DNA from: Flectobacillus rivi
Lineage (GTDB): Bacteria; Bacteroidota; Bacteroidia; Cytophagales; Spirosomataceae
DNA length: 64,000 bases
Direction: 5' to 3'
Assembly (NCBI RefSeq): GCF_030056655.1
Contig: NZ_JASHIE010000004.1
Location: 1-64,000, forward strand
This document shows positions 33,018 through 41,764 of the stretch, one piece after another. The notes beneath the pieces are model-generated. The model ran no database searches. It was not told the DNA's origin and was given only the letters and a program-made list of their open reading frames with translations. Numbering within the stretch: position 1 is the first letter of the stretch; each line of letters opens with the position of its first letter. A program made the translations under genes and the position numbers.

Positions 33018-33752
33018 GTGACAAGAATAGGGAGATATTTCATTTTCATGGGGAATTTATTTAAAAATCCTGAAAAATTTAAGGTTTATTTTGATTTGGT
33101 ATTTGAGGAGGCTTATGAAATTGGAATTAATTCTCTACTCATTGTTTCAATTGTTTCCTCCTTTATTGGTGCTGTAACCTGTGTACAAACCGCTGCTAAC
33201 TTGTCGAATCCTTTTGTACCGAAGTACATTATTAGTTTGATTGTACGAGATTCTACAATTTTGGAACTTGCACCAACCATTACTGCCATTGTTTTGGCAG
33301 GAAAAGTTGGCTCGCACATTGCCAGTCAATTGGGTACCATGCAAATTACTGAACAGATTGATGCCTTGGAGGTAATGGGTATTAATTCTACTTCTTATTT
33401 GGTTTTACCCAAAATCATTGGTGCCATTATTACTTTTCCAATGTTGGTAGCCTTAGCAGGATTTCTTTCTATTTATGGAGGTTATTTAGCAGGTTGGCTT
33501 TCAGGTGCTATTTCACCATCAGAGTATATTCAAGGCTTACGTTTTGACTTTCATCCTATATATGTACCTTTTGCGATTATCAAATCAGTAGTTTTTGCCT
33601 TTTTGATTGCTTCCATTTCGGCATTTCAAGGCTATTTTACCAAAGGTGGAGCATTAGAGGTAGGGCAGTCATCGACCAAAGCCGTGACAAATAGCTGTAT
33701 TGCCGTATTAGTTGCCGATTATTTACTTGCGCAATTACTTGTGGGAAGTTGA
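33018..33752 (+). CDS. MlaE-family ABC transporter permease
   Basis: 244 aa with about 5-6 membrane segments. The start is GTG at 33018, which keeps the family's TRIGRYFIFMGNLF opening; the ATG of MGNLF (33048) would remove it. Family signatures: SSFIGAVTCVQTA, VRDSTILELAPTITAIVLAGKVGSHIASQLGTMQITEQIDALEVMGI, the last being the coupling helix that contacts the ATPase. MlaE permeases move phospholipids between inner and outer membranes. Usually an MlaF ATPase and MlaD gene follow, but here only repeats do, so the partners must be elsewhere. Confidence 0.95.
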   Translation: MTRIGRYFIFMGNLFKNPEKFKVYFDLVFEEAYEIGINSLLIVSIVSSFIGAVTCVQTAANLSNPFVPKYIISLIVRDSTILELAPTITAIVLAGKVGSHIASQLGTMQITEQIDALEVMGINSTSYLVLPKIIGAIITFPMLVALAGFLSIYGGYLAGWLSGAISPSEYIQGLRFDFHPIYVPFAIIKSVVFAFLIASISAFQGYFTKGGALEVGQSSTKAVTNSCIAVLVADYLLAQLLVGS

Positions 33753-33773
33753 GATAGTCATCGTTCTTTAAGA

Positions 33774-34000
33774 ATCAAACATGAGTCATCCCTAATTTAG
33801 TGATTTAGCGATTGAATGAATGAGTGATTAATTTAAAATTTGTATTCTGGTAGTAGAGACGCAATGATTGCGTCTTAAGCTGAGTAAATTCTAGCATAGT
33901 TTCATCAAAAAAGCGGTCAGAAAATATTTTCCGACCGCTTTTTTGATGAAAACTTAGAGAATAACCCCAATCTTAAAATTCGGGATGACTCATGTTTGAT
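33774..34000. repeat. Composite element with 19-bp perfect inverted ends
   Basis: ATCAAACATGAGTCATCCC (33774-33792) is exactly complementary to 33982-34000. Inside are, in order, a family-1 block shared with 11.4 kb, an AGACGCAATGATTGCGTCT-type palindrome (33856-33874), and a terminator module (33901-33950) whose hairpin and downstream flank are shared with 27026-27109. About 227 nt in all, no coding capacity. Confidence 0.8.
33901..33950 (+). terminator. Rho-independent terminator after the MlaE-type gene
   Basis: Perfect 18-bp arms (TTCATCAAAAAAGCGGTC and complement) with a 14-nt middle that itself pairs partly. Symmetric, so usable in both directions; it is 148 nt after the MlaE-type stop. 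Confidence 0.85.
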
Positions 34001-34130
34001 AAATGCTTAGAAAATAACCTAAATGGTAAAATTAGGAATGCCTGATATTTAATAATGACTAATAGTGCAAAACAAAATCCAACCTATTTTAGGCAAGTAC
34101 AAAGGACAACCAACAATTCATCACTCACAA

Positions 34131-34754
34131 CTACAAAAACTCCTCCAATTCGCCCAATCCTTGACGAATCACTTCAAAATCATCGGAAGTAGCATCTACA
34201 ATCGTTGAAGGAATATTATTACCAAATCCTCCATCAATTACAATATCAACTACATTTTGAAATTTTTCAAAAATTAATTCTGGGTCAGTTGAATACTCCA
34301 CAATATCGTCCTCATCACGAATCGAAGTTGTGATAATTGGGTTGCCTAACTCTTTGACAATTAATCGTGTGATTTCGTTATCAGGAATACGTATCCCAAC
34401 AGTTTTCTTTCCTTGAGCCAACACTTTCGGTACCTTGTTGTTACCATCCAATACAAAAGTAAACGGTCCGGGCAAGGCCTTTTTCATTAGCTTAAAAGCG
34501 GCATTCGAAACCTTAGCATAATCCGAAATATGACTCAAATCATAACAGATAAAAGAGAAATTATTTTTGTTCGGCTTTATTCCTTTGATTTGACAAATAC
34601 GTTCAACGGCACGGGTATTATGAATATCACATCCCAATCCATACACCGTATCGGTAGGGTATATAATGACGCCACCGTCTTTTAGGCACGAAATAATCTG
34701 ATCGATTTTTCGCATATCTGTACCTTTTTCGTACAGCTTAATAAACTCTGCCAT
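34131..34754 (-). CDS. tsaC: L-threonylcarbamoyladenylate synthase (TsaC/Sua5/YrdC)
   Basis: 207 aa from the methionine of MAEFIKLYEKGTDMRKI, which follows a strong GAAGGAGG Shine-Dalgarno sequence at 5-nt spacing; a longer frame to 34832 is rejected. YrdC-domain landmarks: GGVIIYPTDTVYGLGCDI, RICQIKGIKPNKNNFSFICYDLSHISDYAK, PGPFTFVLDG, VGIRIPDNEITR, and ITTSIRDEDDI. It makes threonylcarbamoyl-AMP from threonine, bicarbonate and ATP, the first step to t6A37 in tRNA. It is a monocistronic unit. The symbol could also be given as sua5-type, but the C-terminal Sua5 domain is absent. Confidence 0.94.
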   Translation of the reverse strand: MAEFIKLYEKGTDMRKIDQIISCLKDGGVIIYPTDTVYGLGCDIHNTRAVERICQIKGIKPNKNNFSFICYDLSHISDYAKVSNAAFKLMKKALPGPFTFVLDGNNKVPKVLAQGKKTVGIRIPDNEITRLIVKELGNPIITTSIRDEDDIVEYSTDPELIFEKFQNVVDIVIDGGFGNNIPSTIVDATSDDFEVIRQGLGELEEFL

Positions 34755-34965
34755 GGTACCTCCTTCTAAAAAATGTTCTGTGGATTGCGATTTATTGATG
34801 TAACAAGGTGGGAACTTGATGTCAAAAAACAAAATAGAACTACTTTTTTTTCAAAAATGCTTCTATTTCTTTCGAAAAGTAAAAATTTGGCACGATTATG
34901 GAGGAAAATTGATTATCAATGCTAAAAAGTAGGAATACTTCATTGATTTTTATGGGTTAGGGTAC

Positions 34966-34998
34966 AAAAAGCCGTGCTTACTTTGAGTGCGGCTTTTT
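34966..34998 (-). terminator. Terminator of the YihY-family gene
   Basis: AAAAAGCCG/CGGCTTTTT 9-bp stem with a 15-nt loop, the inner arm touching the TGA stop of the YihY-family gene. Confidence 0.75.
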
Positions 34999-35942
34999 CA
35001 ATTTTCAACCGATAAAAACTCTTCCTCGCTATCTGGCGGCACATTAATCGCATGGTCGATACTCGCATTTATCTCAAAACCAAGAATCAATACCAACGCA
35101 ATCAGATATAGCCAAACCATCAGGGCGATAAAGGTACCAATTGTTCCATAAAGCCTGTTGTAGGAGGCAAAGTTGGAAAGGTAATAGGAAAATCCGTTCG
35201 TAATAACAATTGTCAAAATAGAGGCTGTAATTGAGCCGACATTAATAAATTTCCATTTTTTGTGTACCGATGGACCCCAATAATACACAATGGATATCAC
35301 CAGAAAAAACAGCGCAAATATTACGAAATAGGTTAATGCTTGTAAGATATAAAACGTAAAATTGGGGTCAATCATCCCTCCTTCAAACAGCATATCAACT
35401 AAAAGTCGTCCTACAATCAATACCACAATTGATACAAACAACACCATTGTCAACAAGAAATTCATCATAACAGCAATCAATCTAGCTTTGACAAAACCTC
35501 TTTTTTCTTGTGTTGTCAGGGTTAAATTAAAGGCTCGCATCAGCGCCATTGTTCCACTTGTAGAAGCATACAAGGCAAAGAAAAAACCGAGTGATAAAAC
35601 GCCTCCTCGGGGCTTACTTATAATCTCGACTATTGTACGTTTGGCTTCTCCATAAATTCCTGCAGGCATTACATCTGAAAGTAAATTAAGAATTCTTTCG
35701 TCTAGATTCTCAACAGGAATATAGGGAATTAAAGAAAAAAGAAAAATCAACGTAGGGAAAACCGCCAAAGTAAAATTATACGCCACCGCCGCTGCACGAA
35801 CGTCAATATCGAACTGAATGATTTTTTGAATCAAGATTTTCAGTACGTAATAAACAGTTGCAGTAGTATTTTTTAAATGTGTTGTTTGTAAAAAATAGAT
35901 TACGAGGGAGTATAATTTAGTATTTCTTAGTCGTTTGAGCAT
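34998..35942 (-). CDS. YihY/BrkB-family membrane protein
   Basis: 314 aa with six predicted membrane segments. The family pattern is seen in DIDVRAAAVAYNFTLAVFPTLIFLFSLIPYIP (segment 1), GVLSLGFFFALYASTSGTMALMRAFNLT (segment 2) and NRLYGTIGTFIALMVWLYLIALVLILGFEINAS (segment 6). A hydrophilic N-terminal stretch and an acidic C-terminal tail (PPDSEEEFLSVEN) face the cytoplasm. The biochemical function of the family is not settled; early names as RNase BN were wrong. It starts 39 nt after the thioesterase gene on the same strand, so they may be cotranscribed. Confidence 0.92.
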   Translation of the reverse strand: MLKRLRNTKLYSLVIYFLQTTHLKNTTATVYYVLKILIQKIIQFDIDVRAAAVAYNFTLAVFPTLIFLFSLIPYIPVENLDERILNLLSDVMPAGIYGEAKRTIVEIISKPRGGVLSLGFFFALYASTSGTMALMRAFNLTLTTQEKRGFVKARLIAVMMNFLLTMVLFVSIVVLIVGRLLVDMLFEGGMIDPNFTFYILQALTYFVIFALFFLVISIVYYWGPSVHKKWKFINVGSITASILTIVITNGFSYYLSNFASYNRLYGTIGTFIALMVWLYLIALVLILGFEINASIDHAINVPPDSEEEFLSVEN

Positions 35943-35981
35943 TCCGGTATCTTTTACTTTCCTTCAAAAAATCTTTTAGAT

Positions 35982-36392
35982 TTAGCCCGCAAAATAAGGT
36001 TGTAGCAATATTGTTAATTCTTTGGGGGCTTTTGTTAAGCGATTGGTTTCACGATTTACAAACACCAAGATGGTTTCACCAGTATGGACTAATTTTCCTT
36101 CCGTATTGAATATTTCATAATTGAAAACAACACGTGCGGATGGCATAGTTTGTAAACTCGTTTTGATAGTGAGCATTTCGTCATAAAGCGCTGGTGCAAT
36201 ATATTTGGATTTATTTTCATACACTGGCATCATGACACCAGAATCTTCCATTTCTTTATAACTAAAGCCTAAACTTCTCAGTGCTTCTACCCTACCAATT
36301 TCATACAAACGGGCATAGTTGCCATAATATACATAGCCCATTTGGTCGGTATCCGCATAGCGAACTCGGTATGTGAATTCGTGAATATACAT
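35982..36392 (-). CDS. Acyl-CoA thioesterase (YbgC/FadM-type hotdog fold)
   Basis: 136 aa, standard length. The motif YRVRYADTDQMGYVYYGNYARLYEIGRVEALRSLGFSYKEMEDSG contains the catalytic Asp (ADTDQMGYVYYGNY) of 4HBT thioesterases of the YbgC/FadM group. The rest is the expected hotdog strands (MLTIKTSLQTMPSARVVFNYEIFN, ETILVFVN). It hydrolyses acyl-CoA thioesters in the cytoplasm. The chain-length preference cannot be read. It sits between mltG and the YihY-family gene, all on the minus strand, with a terminator separating it from mltG. Confidence 0.94.
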   Translation of the reverse strand: MYIHEFTYRVRYADTDQMGYVYYGNYARLYEIGRVEALRSLGFSYKEMEDSGVMMPVYENKSKYIAPALYDEMLTIKTSLQTMPSARVVFNYEIFNTEGKLVHTGETILVFVNRETNRLTKAPKELTILLQPYFAG

Positions 36393-36439
36393 AAGAATTA
36401 CGAAATTTTGAGGAAATTGGATGCTTTGATTTGGTATAA

Positions 36440-36487
36440 AAAAACAAAGACTACAAAGTTGCCACGTATGCCATACTTTATAGTCTT
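36440..36487 (-). terminator. Terminator of mltG
   Basis: Stem AAAGACTAcAAAGT/ACTTTaTAGTCTTT with a 15-nt loop; on the minus strand it is followed by TTTTTTT. It lies 15 nt after the mltG stop and upstream of the thioesterase gene. Confidence 0.8.
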
Positions 36488-36501
36488 TGGGTCTTTGAGA
36501 A

Positions 36502-37551
36502 TTATTTTTTAGTACTATGAATATTGAGTTTATTCAAAGCATCTTGGTAAATGCGAGCGTTATTCAAATGATCTTCGAAGCTCTCAGCAAAATTGTGATA
36601 ACCTGAAAAATCCTCTTTTGCACAGAAATACATGTATTTATGATGTTCATAATTCAAAACAGCATCAATTGATTTCAAATCTGGCAAGTTAATTGGCCCT
36701 GGAGGCAAACCAATAACCTTGTAGGTATTATATGGCGATTTAATACTTGTCAAGGTACTATTCACACGCTTTATCGTAAAATCTTGGTGCGCAAAAACCA
36801 CCGTTGGGTCAGCCTGTAGAGGCATTTTTGCATTCAAACGATTCATATATACACCTGCTACTCTTGGCTTTTCGTCTGGCTTTTTGGTTTCGGCTTCGAC
36901 GATTGATGCCATAATTTGCGCTTGAATTGGCGTCAAACCAATGGCAGCGGCCTTTTGTTTGCGTTCTTCTGTCCAGAATTTTTTGTACCAACCGTGCATT
37001 GTATCAAAAAACTCATTGGGTGTAACGGTCCAATAAACTTCGTAGGTATTTGGTAAAAACATACACATAATAGTCTCATTAGTAAAACCGTATTTACTAG
37101 CTACAGCACTATCATTCAGCATTTTAGCAAATGTTAATGAGTCGAATTGGAAACGGTTACCTATTTTGTGTACCAAATCTTTTTTCAAACGAATATTATT
37201 GAAAGTCAAGCGAATAGCATCCTGACGACCAGAGCGAAGTTTTTTCAATAACTCATAATTACCCATTTCAGCCGTAATCATATAACGACCTTCATGTACA
37301 TTTTCATGAAACTTTAAAAGTTTAGCTAAAAACTTAAATGATAGCTCATCTCTTACAATTTTATGAGCACTCAAAGAGTCCCATACTGTTTCAAATGTGG
37401 CTCCTTTAGGAATCAACAAAGCGAACCCTTTCTTTTCATCTACCTGATAATTAGGCGTTTTAGCAATTTGCCAAACATAATAAGAGAACATTGCCGCAAA
37501 CAAAGCAACTGTAATAATCAGATAGCGAATGAGTTTGTTATTCTTTTGCAT
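36502..37551 (-). CDS. mltG: Endolytic murein transglycosylase MltG
   Basis: 349 aa. N-terminal anchor (IRYLIITVALFAAMFSYYVW), then a LysM-like part (FALLIPKGATFETVWDSLSAHKIV) and the YceG catalytic domain: AQIMASIVEAETKKPDEKPRVAGVYMNRL, with the catalytic Glu in SIVEAET, then MPLQADPTVVFA and YNTYKVIGLPPGPINLPDLKSIDAVLNYE. MltG cuts nascent glycan strands in the periplasm, setting their length. Complete and typical of the family. Confidence 0.96.
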   Translation of the reverse strand: MQKNNKLIRYLIITVALFAAMFSYYVWQIAKTPNYQVDEKKGFALLIPKGATFETVWDSLSAHKIVRDELSFKFLAKLLKFHENVHEGRYMITAEMGNYELLKKLRSGRQDAIRLTFNNIRLKKDLVHKIGNRFQFDSLTFAKMLNDSAVASKYGFTNETIMCMFLPNTYEVYWTVTPNEFFDTMHGWYKKFWTEERKQKAAAIGLTPIQAQIMASIVEAETKKPDEKPRVAGVYMNRLNAKMPLQADPTVVFAHQDFTIKRVNSTLTSIKSPYNTYKVIGLPPGPINLPDLKSIDAVLNYEHHKYMYFCAKEDFSGYHNFAESFEDHLNNARIYQDALNKLNIHSTKK

Positions 37552-37599
37552 TTTTGATTTGATAAGCTATTTATTGAGTTAATCTTGAGATTGCTTTTT

Positions 37600-38670
37600 T
37601 TAAAATTTTATGCCAAAGCGAGTTGCCAAAGCATTTAGGTCATTAACAACAGGCTCCAACAAATTAATTCCATTGGCTTTGCGTTCAGCCTCTAATTCAC
37701 GCTCAGGATCACCTGGAATAATTACATTTTTTCCGTCTACCGCTGGCGCTGCTTTAAAACGATTGATCCATTTGTCCATATCAGCTTTAAACTCGTCTGC
37801 TGGTCTAAATCCATCAATACGCATCGCACCCAAGAAATGTCCTGTACCTTTTCCTACTTGTTCGCCAGCAGCCATAAATCCAGCTGTGGCAAAAGGCGGA
37901 ACCCAAGGACCAAAATTGGCTCCAGAAAGTACACCTGAGAAAATATCTACAATCGCACCTAAACCATATCCTTTGTGAGACCCATGTTCGCGGTCGCCAC
38001 CCAATGGCAACAATGCTCCTCCATTTTTCACTGCGTTGGCATCGTCGGTTGGATTACCATCTTTATCTTGTACCCAACCAAGTGGAGCAGGCGCCCCTTT
38101 ACGTTGTAAAATCTCCATTTTACCATAAGCTACTGCTGTAGTAGCAAAGTCGGCAACAAAAGGAGGATTTTCAGCGGCAGGAACAGCCACAGCAATAGGG
38201 TTTGTACCCAATAATTTTTCCTTTGAAAACGTTGGTGTAACTAAAGGGGCAGCATTGGTCATAGCCCAGCCAATCATATCTTTATGTAAAGCCTTCATAG
38301 CATGATAACCCGCAATGCCAAAGTGGTTGGAATTTTGAACCGAGATCCAGCCAGAACCTACTTTATCAGCCTTTTCCATCGCAATTTCCATTGCTTTGGG
38401 AGCAACCACCAAACCAAGTCCTTTGTCACCATCTATAACGGCAGTTGAAGGCGTTTCGTGTATGATTTTGATAATTGGCTTAGGATTAAGTCGACCGTTG
38501 TCATACAATCGCACATAGCCGCTTAAGCGAGCGATACCGTGCGAATCTACCCCTCTTAAATCAGCTGAAATCAATACTTGAGACGCCAACAAGGCATCTT
38601 CTTCGCTACATCCAATCGACAGAAAAACCTGTTGGATAAATTCTTGTAATTGTGTATATTGAAAATTCAT
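37600..38670 (-). CDS. Ldh-family oxidoreductase (malate/L-lactate/ureidoglycolate dehydrogenase type)
   Basis: 356 aa. This is the MDH2/Ldh family, unrelated to Rossmann-type lactate dehydrogenases. Landmarks: SADLRGVDSHGIARLSGYVRLY with the catalytic His in DSHG, VQNSNHFGIAGYHAM, GWAMTNAAPLVTPTFSKEKLLGTNPIAVAVPA, DFATTAVAYGKMEI, and GSHKGYGLGAIVDIFSGVLSGANFG. It reduces 2-keto acids or oxidises 2-hydroxy acids with NAD(P). The true substrate is not clear. It lies 48 nt upstream of mltG on the same strand, functionally unrelated. Confidence 0.93.
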   Translation of the reverse strand: MNFQYTQLQEFIQQVFLSIGCSEEDALLASQVLISADLRGVDSHGIARLSGYVRLYDNGRLNPKPIIKIIHETPSTAVIDGDKGLGLVVAPKAMEIAMEKADKVGSGWISVQNSNHFGIAGYHAMKALHKDMIGWAMTNAAPLVTPTFSKEKLLGTNPIAVAVPAAENPPFVADFATTAVAYGKMEILQRKGAPAPLGWVQDKDGNPTDDANAVKNGGALLPLGGDREHGSHKGYGLGAIVDIFSGVLSGANFGPWVPPFATAGFMAAGEQVGKGTGHFLGAMRIDGFRPADEFKADMDKWINRFKAAPAVDGKNVIIPGDPERELEAERKANGINLLEPVVNDLNALATRFGIKF

Positions 38671-38781
38671 TATCTAAAACTTTGACTATTTCTTTTGAGA
38701 TTTCTGACGCAAAATTACAAATAAATGTTCGTTGAATGACTCTATTTTAAAAAATCACTGATATTAGCCATCATCCTTATT

Positions 38782-39312
38782 TTGAAGACCTTGAAAAATA
38801 TTTTAGTAAAATTCTTGCAAAAAACTTTAAAGACGGCACTTTTCACCCTCTTTTTTTGTACTTGTTACAGCATTCTAGCTCAAAAAAACAAGTCGCAAAA
38901 GTTACGCCCCATCAACAAACCCGACACACTTTCGTTGAGTGTTGAGGAAAATCTTAGAATTAAAATTAGACGTGATATTAAACATCATACCAAACAGGTA
39001 GACGATGAGCTCATTCACGAATATCGCTCAATAGCTATTCGAGTATATAATCCATGGTTGAAGACTTTAAATATTGTGGTAGGCGAAACCATTCCTAATA
39101 TTAAGGACACTGATATTGTTTTTGAAATGGAGGAAAATTCAGATGCCACTGTTGATTACAACCGAAATAAACTTTTATGGGATTTTGCACTCAAACCCAA
39201 AGAAGCCAAAACAATCGTACTGAGTTATCGAGTTCATTATCCAAAAGGCAAAACCATAATAGATATAAAAAATGTCTTTCAGATTCAAACGTATAAGCGC
39301 AAAGCTTTTTAG
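38782..39312 (+). CDS. Exported DUF4139-like protein
   Basis: 176 aa. The start is TTG at 38782; no ATG is available before the signal peptide (TALFTLFFCTCYSILAQ). The body (KIRRDIKHHTKQVDDELIHEYRSIAIRVYNPWLKTLNIVVGETIP ... LLWDFALKPKEAKTIVLSYRVHYPKGK) matches the C-terminal half of DUF4139 proteins: a strand with VYNP, then an 'ETIP' turn replacing the usual DQxP, and a final W-D-x-x-L-K-P and Y-R-V-x-Y-P. It is thus a stand-alone exported beta-sandwich module. It overlaps the DUF502 gene by 41 nt. Confidence 0.75.
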   Translation: MKTLKNILVKFLQKTLKTALFTLFFCTCYSILAQKNKSQKLRPINKPDTLSLSVEENLRIKIRRDIKHHTKQVDDELIHEYRSIAIRVYNPWLKTLNIVVGETIPNIKDTDIVFEMEENSDATVDYNRNKLLWDFALKPKEAKTIVLSYRVHYPKGKTIIDIKNVFQIQTYKRKAF

Positions 39313-39847
39313 TTATTTTGTACAAGGTCTACTTTTACTAGCACCAGTTTATATTACGGGCTATATTATTTTCAACCTACTATCTTCTCTTGACGAACAT
39401 TTTTACTTTCATTTTCGAGGCACAGGACTTGTTGTTCTTTTAGCCATCATAATGGTCGTGGGCTTTTTGGGTTCATCATTTTTGGCGGTGCCTGTTCTCA
39501 AGATTTTTGAAGAAGGGCTTTCCAGATTGCCCCTTGTCGGACTTATTTATTTCTCGCTTAAGGACCTAGTCGAAGCTTTTGTGGGAGACAAAAAGAAGTT
39601 TAATCAGCCCGTACTATTTACGATAAATAAAGAAAATGGCATCAAAAAAATTGGCTTTATTACCCAAAGCGACCTGAGTTTTTTATCACTCGATGGCGAT
39701 GTGATGGTGTATTGCCCACATTCCTATGCTTTTTCTGGCGAAATGATGATTGTGCCCAAAAGTAGTATTATTCATTTGGATATTCCCTCGTCGGATGCCA
39801 TGAAAATGATTATTTCGGGTGGTGTATCACTTACACAAGACAAGTAG
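39272..39847 (+). CDS. DUF502 inner-membrane protein
   Basis: 191 aa. Two membrane segments near the N-terminus (FVQGLLLLAPVYITGYIIFNLL and LVVLLAIIMVVGFLGSSFL) and a cytoplasmic or periplasmic beta domain. DUF502 pattern: GLLLLAPVYITGYI, then PLVGLIYFSLKDLVEAFVGDKKKFNQPVLF, and GDVMVYCPHSYAFSGEMMIVPKSSIIHLDI. The family is widespread with no settled role. The 41-nt overlap with the DUF4139-like gene is unusually long and implies coupling. Confidence 0.9.
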   Translation: MSFRFKRISAKLFSYFVQGLLLLAPVYITGYIIFNLLSSLDEHFYFHFRGTGLVVLLAIIMVVGFLGSSFLAVPVLKIFEEGLSRLPLVGLIYFSLKDLVEAFVGDKKKFNQPVLFTINKENGIKKIGFITQSDLSFLSLDGDVMVYCPHSYAFSGEMMIVPKSSIIHLDIPSSDAMKMIISGGVSLTQDK

Positions 39848-39999
39848 GCATATCATGAAACTGTGCGCTTTATTACTTTACCTTTCTATCTTAAAACGAG
39901 CTTAGAATACACCAATGGACTTAATAAAACACGCATATTTGAGTAGTTTAGAGTCTTAATTCTTTTTAACCTAAAGCAACAATAATTCCAATCAACTTT

Positions 40000-41550
40000 A
40001 TGGATTTCATTCAAAATTTACACTGGAGCGTCTGGATTGTGATACCGATTGTAGGACTGGCAATCCGTGATATTCTACAGAAAAGACATACCATCCAACA
40101 CAATTTCCCTGTGATTGGGCACATTCGTTACATGCTCGAAAAAATTGGTCCAGAATTGCGCCAATATATCGTTGCTAACAACCGTGAAGAATTGCCTTTT
40201 AATCGAGGTGAAAGAGCCTGGGTATATGCATCTTCCAAAAAAGAGAATAATCTACAAGGTTTTGGCTCAGACCAAGACTTCAACTCGGTAGGATATATCT
40301 TTATTAAACATGCCATGTTAGGGCTAAAGCTCCCAAAAGACCATCCTAACTTACAAGACCCAAGCGCGGTGCCTTGTGCCAAAACTATTGGAGAATACCA
40401 CAATCGTAAGCGTCCTTACAAGCCTTATTCAATTGTGAATATTTCGGGGATGAGTTATGGTTCGCTCTCGGCAAAAGCTATCGAATCCTTGAATAAAGGG
40501 GCTATCAAGTTTGGTTGCTATCACAATACGGGCGAAGGCTCGCTGTCGCCCTATCATAAATTTGGAGCAGATGTCATAGTAAATATTGGTACAGCCTATT
40601 TTGGTGTGCGTGATGATGAAGGGAATTTCTCAATGGAAAAACTCATCAAAATGACACAAGATAACTCTTTTATCCGTGCTTTAGAACTCAAGCTTTCACA
40701 GGGCGCAAAACCTGGTAAAGGCGGTGTTTTACCAGCTTCAAAAATCACTCAAGAAATTGCAGACATCCGTCATATCCCGATGGGAAAAGATGTTATTTCG
40801 CCAGCCTATCACTCTGCCTTTTCTACCATACCTGAAATGGTAGAATTTATCGAGAAAATGGCGCATAATACAGGCTTACCAGTCGGTATTAAATCTGCCG
40901 TTGGTAAAGTAGAAATGTGGGAAGAATTAGCACAGTATATGGTTAAGACAGGTAAAGGTCCTGACTTTATCACCATCGACGGTGGCGAAGGCGGTACTGG
41001 TGCAGCACCACACGCCTTTGCAGACCACGTTTCGCTGCCATTTACGTTTGCGTTCAGCAAAATTTATAAGATTTTCCAACGCTATGGATTGGCAGACAAG
41101 GTGGTATTTATTGGTTCTGGAAAATTAGGTTTTCCAGAAAAAGCCATGATGGCATTTGCTATGGGCTGTGACTTGATCAATGTTGGTCGTGAGGCTATGA
41201 TGTCGATTGGCTGTATTCAAGCACAAGTTTGTCATACCAACCGTTGCCCAACGGGCATTGCCACTTCTAGCAAATGGTTGCAAGGAGGTATCGACCCTGC
41301 TTTAAAAAGTGAGCGTCTCTACAATTACATCAAAACGCTTAACAAAGAAATGCTCGAAATTGCCCACGCTTGTGGTTATGAGCATCCTTCACAAATGACC
41401 ATGAAAGACGTGGATATGGCCATGGGTGACAATAACAAAACTCAGTCATTAGCTACAACCTTCGGATACGACAAAACTACAGTACCATTCAAAGGTGTTT
41501 CTGACTTATTAAAATCGCCATATCTCGGCGGAAACAAAGCTACAAAATAA
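40000..41550 (+). CDS. FMN-binding glutamate synthase-like protein
   Basis: 516 aa, with one N-terminal hydrophobic segment (WIVIPIVGLAIRDIL). The body is the GltB central/FMN barrel: YSIVNISGMSYGSLSAKAIESLNKGA, NTGEGSLSPYHKFGADVIVNIGTAYFGVRD, LSQGAKPGKGGVLPASKIT, FITIDGGEGGTGAAPHAFADHVSLPF, and the Cys-rich IQAQVCHTNRCPTGIAT loop. The glutaminase domain of true GltB is missing, so this is the stand-alone FMN family whose substrate is not established. Family pattern suggests a membrane-attached flavoenzyme. Monocistronic. Confidence 0.93.
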   Translation: MDFIQNLHWSVWIVIPIVGLAIRDILQKRHTIQHNFPVIGHIRYMLEKIGPELRQYIVANNREELPFNRGERAWVYASSKKENNLQGFGSDQDFNSVGYIFIKHAMLGLKLPKDHPNLQDPSAVPCAKTIGEYHNRKRPYKPYSIVNISGMSYGSLSAKAIESLNKGAIKFGCYHNTGEGSLSPYHKFGADVIVNIGTAYFGVRDDEGNFSMEKLIKMTQDNSFIRALELKLSQGAKPGKGGVLPASKITQEIADIRHIPMGKDVISPAYHSAFSTIPEMVEFIEKMAHNTGLPVGIKSAVGKVEMWEELAQYMVKTGKGPDFITIDGGEGGTGAAPHAFADHVSLPFTFAFSKIYKIFQRYGLADKVVFIGSGKLGFPEKAMMAFAMGCDLINVGREAMMSIGCIQAQVCHTNRCPTGIATSSKWLQGGIDPALKSERLYNYIKTLNKEMLEIAHACGYEHPSQMTMKDVDMAMGDNNKTQSLATTFGYDKTTVPFKGVSDLLKSPYLGGNKATK

Positions 41551-41558
41551 GCATTTTC

Positions 41559-41588
41559 ACGCAGTTGGGGTCTTCCTCCCAACTGCGT
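41559..41588 (+). terminator. Hairpin after the glutamate synthase-like gene
   Basis: Perfect 11-bp stem ACGCAGTTGGG/CCCAACTGCGT, 8 nt after the stop. There is no T-run, so it may stabilise the 3' end and not terminate by itself. Confidence 0.6.
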
Positions 41589-41764
41589 CCTTCACTCATC
41601 ACCTCCTATACTTCCTTATCACAAAAAAATTGAATTTTTTGACATTTTTTACGTATTTTACACTTTCATTGAGTTTTTTCATCACTGGGAAAATTCAATC
41701 CTTTCTGATACCTTAACAACTTAGTAACACACACTTTGTATTTATAACCAGTAAATAAAAATTT

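Noticed and set aside
37610..37978. 122-codon plus-strand frame inside the Ldh-family gene
   Set aside because: Antisense shadow of a conserved enzyme with no start context.
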